A stretch of 55,244 nt of DNA from Candidatus Kuenenia stuttgartensis (GTDB taxonomy: Bacteria > Planctomycetota > Planctomycetia > Planctomycetales > Planctomycetaceae): contig CAMAWN010000014.1 in assembly GCA_945861865.1 (NCBI GenBank), forward strand, positions 1-55,244, in the 5' to 3' direction. Below are positions 8,314 to 15,216 of this stretch, piece after piece (within the stretch, counting starts at the first letter, position 1; each line of letters begins with the position of its first letter). Below the pieces are notes generated by a model, which ran no database searches, had not been told where the DNA came from, and saw nothing but the letters and a program-made list of their open reading frames with translations. The position numbers and the translations under genes were made by a program.

Positions 8314-8539
8314 TTTCGAAACTGATTTCCTCGGACTGACTGCCAACGACATCGGCGCGACCGATCCGGTAGAACCTCCGGTGGAATCGGGCCTTCCGCG
8401 AGGACGAACATTGTTCCGAGTCGCGAATGGCGTTAGCTTAACTGCGAAATCTGGCCGATACTTTCTCCTGATCCCACCGGCCTTGTCCTGTGGCGACCGA
8501 TTGATCTCCCGCCCGCCTTGGCCACCGGAGTTTTCCGAC

Positions 8540-9946
8540 ATGCCTGCCACGAAATTTTGTCCCGGTCCGATTTCTCGACGCGGGTTTTTAGAAATCGGAT
8601 CGACCGCGTTCGCAGCGCTCGGCCTGAGCAACATGCTGCGACTGCGAGCCGCAGCGGCCAGCGCGGTCGGAGCGGACTCGGACACCTCCGTGATTTTCGT
8701 CTGGTTGCCCGGCGGGCCGCCGCATCAAGAGACGTTCGATTTGAAGCCGGAAGCTCCGCTGGAATATCGCGGCGAGTTTCGGCCGATCCCGACCACCGTC
8801 CCTGGGCTCGACATCTGCGAGCACTTGCCGTTGCTGGCCAAGGTGGCTCACAGGTATTCGCTCATCCGCTCGGTCTCGCATCAATTCGCGGATCACGGCG
8901 GCGGACACAAGAAGTTTCTCACCGGCCGCGATCCGAATTCGCCGGTCGATTTTGTGAACGATCATCCGATGGTCGGCTCGATGGTCGCTAAGGTGCGCGA
9001 GTCGAAAAACATCGGGCTGCCAAACTACATCTGCGGCACCGACGGCGGACGGCAGAACATCGACACCTTCAGCTTCGGCAGCGGGTACTTGCCGCCGACG
9101 ACGCACCCGTTCACGTTTTGGGGCGATCCGAACGACTCGAAGTTCGAGGTCCAAAACCTGTCGGTCTCGAAGTCGATCGAGACGCGACTGGATGACCGAG
9201 TCACGCTGCTGGGCGGCATCGACAAGCTCCGCAAAGACACCGACCGCTTCGGAGCGATGGCATCGCTCGACGAGTTCAACAAGAAAGCGCTCGACCTGCT
9301 GACGAGCAACAAGTGCCGCGATGCCTTCGACATCACGAAGGAATCGGTCGAGACTCGCGACCGCTACGGACGCAATGTTTACGGCCAGCGAGTACTCCTC
9401 GCGCGACGCTTGGCCGAAGCGGGAGCCAGTTTCGTCACCGTCACGTTGGAGAATCCATCCCCCGGCAAAGAGTTCCCGTTCGGAGTCTCCTACAACTGGG
9501 ACTCGCACGCCGTGAACTGCAACATGTACACCGACCTGCTGCTGAAGCTGCCGATGCTCGACCAATCGGTCGCCGCGCTAGTCAACGACCTCTACGACCG
9601 CAGTCTCGACAAGAAAGTCATGCTGATCGTCACGGGCGAGTTCGGCCGCACCCCGCGCATCAACTCGACAATTGGTTCGCAAACGAAAGTCATGCAACCC
9701 GGCCGCGATCACTGGCCGCAAGCCATGTCGATCCTCGTCAGCGGCGGCGGCTTAAAGACCGGAGTGGTCGTCGGCTCGACAAACTCGAAAGCCGAACATC
9801 CGAAGGACCGACCGTTGGAACCGAATGATCTTTGGGCGACGATGTTCCGCCACCTGGGCATCGACACCGAACACGCCTTCCCGGATCACCAAGGCCGCCC
9901 GATGCCGATTCTGGCAACTGGCGCACCGATCAGTGAACTGATTTGA
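8540..9946 (+). CDS. DUF1501 family protein with Tat-like leader
   Basis: The protein has 468 residues from the ATG at 8540. SRRGFLEIGSTAFAALGL near the N-terminus is a twin-arginine-type leader, implying export in a folded state. VFVWLPGGPPHQETFDLKPE, the internal THPF and DHGGG phrases, VTGEFGRTPRIN and GRDHWPQAMSILVSGGG are typical of DUF1501 proteins, which share a sulfatase/alkaline-phosphatase-like fold. The biochemical role is not established. Unlike the copy at 29944, it has no cytochrome gene beside it; upstream lie only insertion relics. It converges on rsmB with one base between stop codons. Confidence 0.85.
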   Translation: MPATKFCPGPISRRGFLEIGSTAFAALGLSNMLRLRAAAASAVGADSDTSVIFVWLPGGPPHQETFDLKPEAPLEYRGEFRPIPTTVPGLDICEHLPLLAKVAHRYSLIRSVSHQFADHGGGHKKFLTGRDPNSPVDFVNDHPMVGSMVAKVRESKNIGLPNYICGTDGGRQNIDTFSFGSGYLPPTTHPFTFWGDPNDSKFEVQNLSVSKSIETRLDDRVTLLGGIDKLRKDTDRFGAMASLDEFNKKALDLLTSNKCRDAFDITKESVETRDRYGRNVYGQRVLLARRLAEAGASFVTVTLENPSPGKEFPFGVSYNWDSHAVNCNMYTDLLLKLPMLDQSVAALVNDLYDRSLDKKVMLIVTGEFGRTPRINSTIGSQTKVMQPGRDHWPQAMSILVSGGGLKTGVVVGSTNSKAEHPKDRPLEPNDLWATMFRHLGIDTEHAFPDHQGRPMPILATGAPISELI

Positions 9947-9947
9947 G

Positions 9948-11684
9948 TCAGTCGTGGGACAGGTTTTCAACCTCCTGCCCGTCCAGACTGGCAGGTTGAA
10001 AACCTGCCCCACGCAGCAAGCACTGGAATCCGCCGTCGGAGGTTTGCCCCGGCGTGAGTTCATGCTGCTCGACAATCTTCAGCTTCGGCCGGAAGTGACA
10101 GGCGGCTTCGACGACGGAACTGTTCTCATCCGGCTCGATGCTGCACGTCGAATAAACGATCCGGCCGCCGGGCTTCAACCGGCCGGCGGCGGCGAGCAGC
10201 AGCAGCAATTGGATGCGTGACAGCTCTTCGAGGTCATCCGGTTGAATGCGCCAGCGCGCGTCCGGCCGCTTGCCAAGCACTCCGGTGTTCGAGCACGGCG
10301 CGTCGATCAAGATCGCATCGAACGGGCCGGCCGGGATGTTCGACCCTTCGAGCGTGACGACGGCGGTCTCGATGATTGTCAGTCCCAAACGCTCGGCGTT
10401 CTGAGGAACGAGCTTCAACCGGCTCTCGCTGCTGTCGGTCGCGATGAGACGGCCCTCGTTCCGCATCAACTCGGCAAGGTGTGTCGTCTTCGTGCCCGGC
10501 GCGGCGCACAGGTCGAGCACCGTCTCGCCCGGAGCCGGAGCCAACAACTCGGCCGCTCGTTGCGCCGATTCGTCTTGCACAACGAACTCCCCCTCGGCAA
10601 ATCCGGGCAACTGATCGATTCGCGTTGGCGTTTCGAGCCGGATCGACGTCGGCAACGCACCCGCTCGCGCGGTGATGCCGACCCCCGCGAATTTGGCGAG
10701 CAGCGTGTCACGATCCGTGCGCAGCCGATTGACTCGCAGGCAGAGTGTCGAAGGTGTGTTGAACCAAAAACCGAGCCGACAGAGTTCGTCGAAGTCGAAT
10801 CGTTCGGCCCAACGCTCGACCATCCAGTGTGGCAGACTGAAGGCTTTCGAAATGTAGCTCAGGCCCTTGTGGCCTGGTTGATTCGCTTCAAAACCTGAAT
10901 CGACCGACCCACGAGAGGTCGGGCTACTCAGCGGATCAGGAAAGATCGGCTGCGACAGCCGGCGGTATCGACCCGCCGTGAGCGGCAGCGCGAACGGCGA
11001 TGGACCGTCGATCGATTGCTCGGTGCTCAGTCTTGCGACGGCACGCAGGCAACCATTGGCGAAGCCGGTCCAGTCGTCACGGCCGAGCCAACGGCCCAGT
11101 TCGACGGTCTCGGAGATCGCCGCGTAGTCGGCGACACCGTCGCACAGCGTGAGCTGATAGGTGCCGAGTCTCAGCAACATCCACAGCGTCGGTTCGACGT
11201 TCTCGCGTGGCCGATTCACTGCGGCCGCCAACAGCGCGTCGAGCGTGTTCTTGCGACGCACGACGCCGAACGCCAATTCCATTGCGAGTGGCCGTTCGAT
11301 CGGAGGCAATTCACCGCGAATGATTTCCGCTTCGAGGTGCTCGTTAACGTAGTCGTTCGAGTACGCCGCCGCGAGCAACGTCGCCAGCGCGACTTGTCGA
11401 GCGGTCTTGCCGGCTGGAACGGGCGGCATCGACAGAACGCGGTCTTCGGAGTCACGCGGCTCGAACCGTGGACGCTGCTCGAATCTCGGCGGCTGACCGT
11501 AGGGACCACCGCGCGGCGGCCCACGCCGCTGATCCTCGCGTCGTGGCCCTCGGCCTCCACCGCCGTAGCCGCCACTGCCACCACGACGGTCGCCGTACCC
11601 TCCACCGCCCGAACGTCCGCCCCCAGATCGGCCGCGTCCGAAATTGCCGCCGCCCGCGCGGCCACCCTGTTGAGATTCATTCAT
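9948..11684 (-). CDS. rsmB: 16S rRNA m5C967-type methyltransferase (RsmB-like) with Gly/Arg-rich N-terminus
   Basis: The protein has 578 residues. The start is the ATG at 11682-11684, which shares one base with the aroA stop codon (TGATG), implying translational coupling. Residues 1 to about 75 are very rich in Gly and Arg with RGG-like repeats. A NusB-like domain follows (about 90-225), then the SAM-dependent methyltransferase domain with LDLCAAPGTKTTHLAEL, the motif IV Cys in DAPCSNTGVLGKRPDARW and the second Cys in YSTCSIEPDEN. It should methylate a cytosine in 16S rRNA; the exact position is inferred from family. Two repeat-derived segments are present: SSPTSRGSVDS near residue 255 and the last 20 residues. 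Confidence 0.85.
   Translation of the reverse strand: MNESQQGGRAGGGNFGRGRSGGGRSGGGGYGDRRGGSGGYGGGGRGPRREDQRRGPPRGGPYGQPPRFEQRPRFEPRDSEDRVLSMPPVPAGKTARQVALATLLAAAYSNDYVNEHLEAEIIRGELPPIERPLAMELAFGVVRRKNTLDALLAAAVNRPRENVEPTLWMLLRLGTYQLTLCDGVADYAAISETVELGRWLGRDDWTGFANGCLRAVARLSTEQSIDGPSPFALPLTAGRYRRLSQPIFPDPLSSPTSRGSVDSGFEANQPGHKGLSYISKAFSLPHWMVERWAERFDFDELCRLGFWFNTPSTLCLRVNRLRTDRDTLLAKFAGVGITARAGALPTSIRLETPTRIDQLPGFAEGEFVVQDESAQRAAELLAPAPGETVLDLCAAPGTKTTHLAELMRNEGRLIATDSSESRLKLVPQNAERLGLTIIETAVVTLEGSNIPAGPFDAILIDAPCSNTGVLGKRPDARWRIQPDDLEELSRIQLLLLLAAAGRLKPGGRIVYSTCSIEPDENSSVVEAACHFRPKLKIVEQHELTPGQTSDGGFQCLLRGAGFQPASLDGQEVENLSHD
9954..10012. repeat. Interspersed palindromic repeat overlapping the rsmB 3' end
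   Basis: The left arm GTGGGACAGGTTTTCAACCT and the right arm, its near-perfect reverse complement ending GCCCCAC, pair over about 24 bases with an 11-base loop. A hairpin with the same TTGAAAACCTGCCCCACG phrase lies at 50291-50319. The repeat is translated on the minus strand as the C-terminus of the RsmB-like protein and could act as a terminator for both convergent genes. Confidence 0.75.
10904..10922. repeat. Hairpin inside rsmB, probable repeat insertion
   Basis: CCGACC and GGTCGG pair around an 8-base loop within the phrase CGACCCACGAGAGGTCGGGC. On the coding strand it reads TAGCCCGACCTCTCGTGGGT. In protein it corresponds to SPTSRGSVDSG, a low-complexity interruption between the NusB-like and methyltransferase domains. 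Confidence 0.5.
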
Positions 11685-12964
11685 CAGCGTCCGCACAATC
11701 GTTCGAGGTCTGCGAAGTAATTCGGATAAGTCTTGGCCGTGCAGCTTGGATTCGCAATGCGGATGCCGGGTGCCTTCAGGCCGATCAGCGAAAAACTCAT
11801 CGCCATGCGGTGGTCGTCGTAGGTCTCGATCATCGCCGGCTGCGGCGATCCAGGATGAATCGTTAGCCCATCGAGACGCTCGTCCGCTTGCAGGCCGAGC
11901 CGTTTGAGTTCAGTGACGACCGCAGCGATGCGATCGGTTTCCTTGTGCCGAACGTGCGCGATGTTGCGAATCGTGGTTGGCCCCTTCGCGAAGACTGCGA
12001 CGGCGGCCAGTGTCTGAGCCGTGTCGCTGATCGCATTCATGTCGATGTCGATGCCGCGCAATTCTTTGCCGTGGACGATCGTCCGATCCTCGCCGATGAC
12101 CACATCGCAGCCCATCCGTGCCAGGGCGTTCACGAATTGCAGATCGCCTTGCAATGAGTCTCGCCCCAGGCCGAGCACCGTGACCGTGCCTCCGGTGATC
12201 GCCGCCGCCGCGAAGAAGTAGCTGGCCGCAGAAGCGTCCGGCTCGATGTCGTAATCGGTGCCGCGATACCCAGCGGGGTCGATTCGCAGGCTGCCATCGC
12301 TGCCGCGAATCACTTTTGCTCCGAAACGCTGCATCACGCCGAGCGTCATGTCGATGTACGGTTCGGAAACGAGTCCGCCCGCGATCTGCAACTCGACCAC
12401 CGACTGTGCGCAGGGTGCGGCCATCAAAAGTGCGCTGAGGTACTGGCTGGAGATATTCGCAGCAACCGAGGCTCGTCCGCCCGGTAAACCGTTCGCGACG
12501 ATTTCGACCGGAGGGCAACCGCTTTCGGTCGCACAGCGGACATCTGCCCCCAGAGCATTCAGCGCGGTGACGAGATCGTGAATTGGCCGCTGCCTCATCC
12601 GCGCGTTGCCATCGAGTTTGAATCGCCCCTCACCGACCGTGCAGGCCGCCGTGAGAAATCGAATACTCGTCCCGCTGTTTTCAAGCCCTAGATCGGCCTG
12701 ACTCGCTGGAAATCGACCGCCACAACCCGGCACTCGCACGCCGCACGTCGCCGGATCGTGCTCGACGGACACACCCAGCCGCCGACAACTTTCGAGCATC
12801 ACGCGCGTGTCCTGGCTGTCGAGCACATTCGTCAGCCGCGACTCGCCACGAGCCAACGCCGCGATCACGACGGCTCGATTCGTCAGGCTCTTCGATCCCG
12901 GCGGCCGAATGCTCCCTTGGAGCGGCCCAGTGACAGGCTGAACTTCGTAGAAATCGGCGGCCAC
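11684..12964 (-). CDS. aroA: 3-phosphoshikimate 1-carboxyvinyltransferase (EPSP synthase)
   Basis: The protein has 426 residues using GTG at 12962-12964, chosen because GAGGGA lies six bases upstream and the length fits the family; a TTG 13 codons earlier is the alternative. Diagnostic segments are [15 protein letters not shown] (phosphate/PEP loop), [12 protein letters not shown], the DASAASYF region and [11 protein letters not shown]. It condenses shikimate-3-phosphate with phosphoenolpyruvate in the shikimate pathway, in the cytoplasm. It is the first gene of a two-gene unit with rsmB, with overlapping stop and start codons. Confidence 0.95.
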   Translation of the reverse strand: MAADFYEVQPVTGPLQGSIRPPGSKSLTNRAVVIAALARGESRLTNVLDSQDTRVMLESCRRLGVSVEHDPATCGVRVPGCGGRFPASQADLGLENSGTSIRFLTAACTVGEGRFKLDGNARMRQRPIHDLVTALNALGADVRCATESGCPPVEIVANGLPGGRASVAANISSQYLSALLMAAPCAQSVVELQIAGGLVSEPYIDMTLGVMQRFGAKVIRGSDGSLRIDPAGYRGTDYDIEPDASAASYFFAAAAITGGTVTVLGLGRDSLQGDLQFVNALARMGCDVVIGEDRTIVHGKELRGIDIDMNAISDTAQTLAAVAVFAKGPTTIRNIAHVRHKETDRIAAVVTELKRLGLQADERLDGLTIHPGSPQPAMIETYDDHRMAMSFSLIGLKAPGIRIANPSCTAKTYPNYFADLERLCGR

Positions 12965-13103
12965 AGAGAATCCCTCGGCATCACGACAAGTGGCACTGCT
13001 CAAGAAAAAACCTTGCTGACAAAATCTGCCTGCGAGGCCATGCGCTCAGAGCAGAAGGGAGTCAAACTCTCGACCTCTACGGTGCGAACGTAGTGACACA
13101 GTC

Positions 13104-13582
13104 TCACAAATCACAACCTGCAACGAGTTGTAGCGACTGTCGAATTTCGTTGCACCAACTCACGGGAAAACGAGGGCGACGGCTCGGTTCCGAGGCGGGC
13201 GTGTGACGTCGTGACTGAGAAGGATCGAGTCCGTCGAGATGATTACCTTCCGTGTTCATTTCGGTTGAGCTATTTCGTGGTCGCGATTTCGTAAGTTTCC
13301 GGTTTGCGTTTTGAGAAGTGAATGATGGCACTGAGCAAGAATGAGTCACGACTCCACGGTCGTTGTCAGACACGTTGTAATTCGCCTTTGGGAAATACTT
13401 GGTCGCGTCATGGTAATTGTGCAGGGCCAATCCGAATTGCTTGAGGTTGTTCTTGCATTGCGAGCGGCGGGCCGCCTCGCGAGCTTGTTGAACGGCAGGC
13501 AAGAGCAATGCGATCAGGACGGCGATAATCGCGATCACAACCAATCACTCAATGAGCGTGAAGCCGCGACGGGAAGATGGAT
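13104..13582 (-). pseudogene. Broken DUF1559 prepilin-like gene
   Basis: On the minus strand the frame reads SSRRGFTLIE, then a TGA, then [20 protein letters not shown] and [22 protein letters not shown]. This is the class III (type IV pilin-like) leader and N-terminal helix of DUF1559 proteins, interrupted by an in-frame stop just after the conserved Glu. There is no start codon before SSRRG; the frame runs back into the 3' end of the aldehyde dehydrogenase gene. After [21 protein letters not shown] the family pattern is lost and the C-terminal half is absent. It is a truncated, stop-containing relic. Confidence 0.8.
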
Positions 13583-15129
13583 CACAGGTCGAACTGAATT
13601 CCTTGGGCTAGCGGCAAGTCGCGCGAGTAGTTGATCGTGTTGGTCGCGCGCCGCATGTACGTCTTCCAGGAATCGGAGCCGGACTCGCGTCCGCCGCCGG
13701 TGGCTTTTTCGCCGCCGAAGGCTCCGCCGATTTCCGCTCCGCTGGGACCGACATTGACGTTGACGATCCCGCAGTCGGAACCGGCCGCCGAGCAAAACAA
13801 CTCCGCCTCGCGCAGATCGCTGGTCATGATCGAGGAGGCCAAGCCCTGCGGCACGTCGTTGTGCATCGCGATCGCTTCCTCGATCGTGCGGTACTTCAGG
13901 ACGTACAAGATCGGCGCGAAGGTTTCCTCGCGGACGATGTTCGAGACGGGACTGCCCGTCGGAAATTCAACGATCGCGGGGCGGACGTAACAACCGCTGG
14001 CCGGCACGCGATCGGTGACTTGCTCGCCGCCGTGAATGGTGCCCCCTTCGGCGTGTGCCTGTCGCAGTGCGGATTGCATCGCCGCGAACGCTCGCTCATC
14101 GATCAGCGGGCCGACGAGCACTCCCGCTTGTCGCGGATCGCCGATCGGCAGTCGGTCGTAGATCGACTTCAAGCGGCGCACGAGATCGCCGGCGACGCGC
14201 TCGTGAACGATCAACCGGCGAAGCGTCGTGCAACGTTGTCCGCAAGTTCCGACGGCGGAGAACACGATCGCCCGCGTCGTCAGTTCCAAGTCCGCGGACG
14301 GCGTCACGATCATGCCGTTGTTGCCGCCCAGTTCCAGCAACGAGCGTCCCAAGCGTGCGGCGACGCGCTGTGCGACCGCGCGGCCCATCGCGGTCGAACC
14401 GGTGGCGGAGATCAATGGCAACTCCGGTGCATCGGCCAGCGCTTCGCCGACTCCCGCTCCGGTTCCGATCAGCACGCACGAGACGGCGGGAGGAACACTC
14501 GGCATCTCGCGCAGCACGGACGCGACGACCGACTGACACGCGATCGCGCACAGCGGCGTTTTCTCGGACGGCTTCCACACGACCGGATCGCCGCAGACCC
14601 AAGCCAGCGCGGCGTTCCAGGCCCAGACCGCCATCGGGAAGTTGAACGCCGTGATGACGCCCACGGGGCCGAGCGGATGCCATTGTTCGGCCAGCCGATG
14701 CCCAGGCCGTTCGGTCGCGATCGTGAAGCCGTACAATTGGCGGCTCAACCCAACGGCGAAGTCGCAGATGTCGATGACCTCTTGCACCTCGCCCAGCGAC
14801 TCTTGCGTGATCTTGCCCGCCTCGGCGGTGATGACGGCGGCGAGGTCGGCCTGCATTTCGCGGAACCGATTGCCGACGCGCCGCACGAATTCGCCACGCT
14901 GTGGAGCGGGCACGACTCGCCAAGTGGAAAACGCGTCGGTCGCAGCGGTGAGCACTCGCGGCACATCAGCGACACCGGCCGAGTCGAACGTCGTCAGCGT
15001 CGCCCCGTCAATCGGTGAGCGACTTGTCAGCGATGAACCGGTTCCGGTCCGACTTTCACCGCCGATCCAGACGGCCTGCGGTGCGGAATAAATCCCCAAA
15101 CGGACAAGTGCCTCGGACAGCGCGGTCAT
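13582..15129 (-). CDS. Aldehyde dehydrogenase, ALDH7 / aminoadipate-semialdehyde type
   Basis: The protein has 515 residues; ATG at 15127-15129 is chosen because GGAGAA lies nine bases upstream. The ALDH signature is clear: FNFPMAVWAWN, WKPSEKTPL, ATGSTAMGR, catalytic Glu in LLELGGNNGMI and catalytic Cys in GTCGQRCTTLRRL. The GNNG and CGQRCTT variants and the C-terminal ESGSDSWKTYMRR are those of the ALDH7 (antiquitin, delta-1-piperideine-6-carboxylate) group. The likely reaction is NAD-dependent oxidation of alpha-aminoadipate semialdehyde in lysine degradation or a related semialdehyde; the neighbourhood has no other lysine gene to confirm it. Confidence 0.85.
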   Translation of the reverse strand: MTALSEALVRLGIYSAPQAVWIGGESRTGTGSSLTSRSPIDGATLTTFDSAGVADVPRVLTAATDAFSTWRVVPAPQRGEFVRRVGNRFREMQADLAAVITAEAGKITQESLGEVQEVIDICDFAVGLSRQLYGFTIATERPGHRLAEQWHPLGPVGVITAFNFPMAVWAWNAALAWVCGDPVVWKPSEKTPLCAIACQSVVASVLREMPSVPPAVSCVLIGTGAGVGEALADAPELPLISATGSTAMGRAVAQRVAARLGRSLLELGGNNGMIVTPSADLELTTRAIVFSAVGTCGQRCTTLRRLIVHERVAGDLVRRLKSIYDRLPIGDPRQAGVLVGPLIDERAFAAMQSALRQAHAEGGTIHGGEQVTDRVPASGCYVRPAIVEFPTGSPVSNIVREETFAPILYVLKYRTIEEAIAMHNDVPQGLASSIMTSDLREAELFCSAAGSDCGIVNVNVGPSGAEIGGAFGGEKATGGGRESGSDSWKTYMRRATNTINYSRDLPLAQGIQFDL

Positions 15130-15216
15130 GACAGATTCTCCTCTGGCTCGCATCGCGGACAATTTTCCAAGAGATTAACGGCTGACTCAGGCCTCGACAG
15201 CGCGGATGAATCGAAC

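Noticed and set aside
8042..8539. Long in-frame extension upstream of the DUF1501 gene at 8540
   Set aside because: It is the complement of the ISAs1 relic and spacer; the Tat-like leader directly after 8540 marks the real start.
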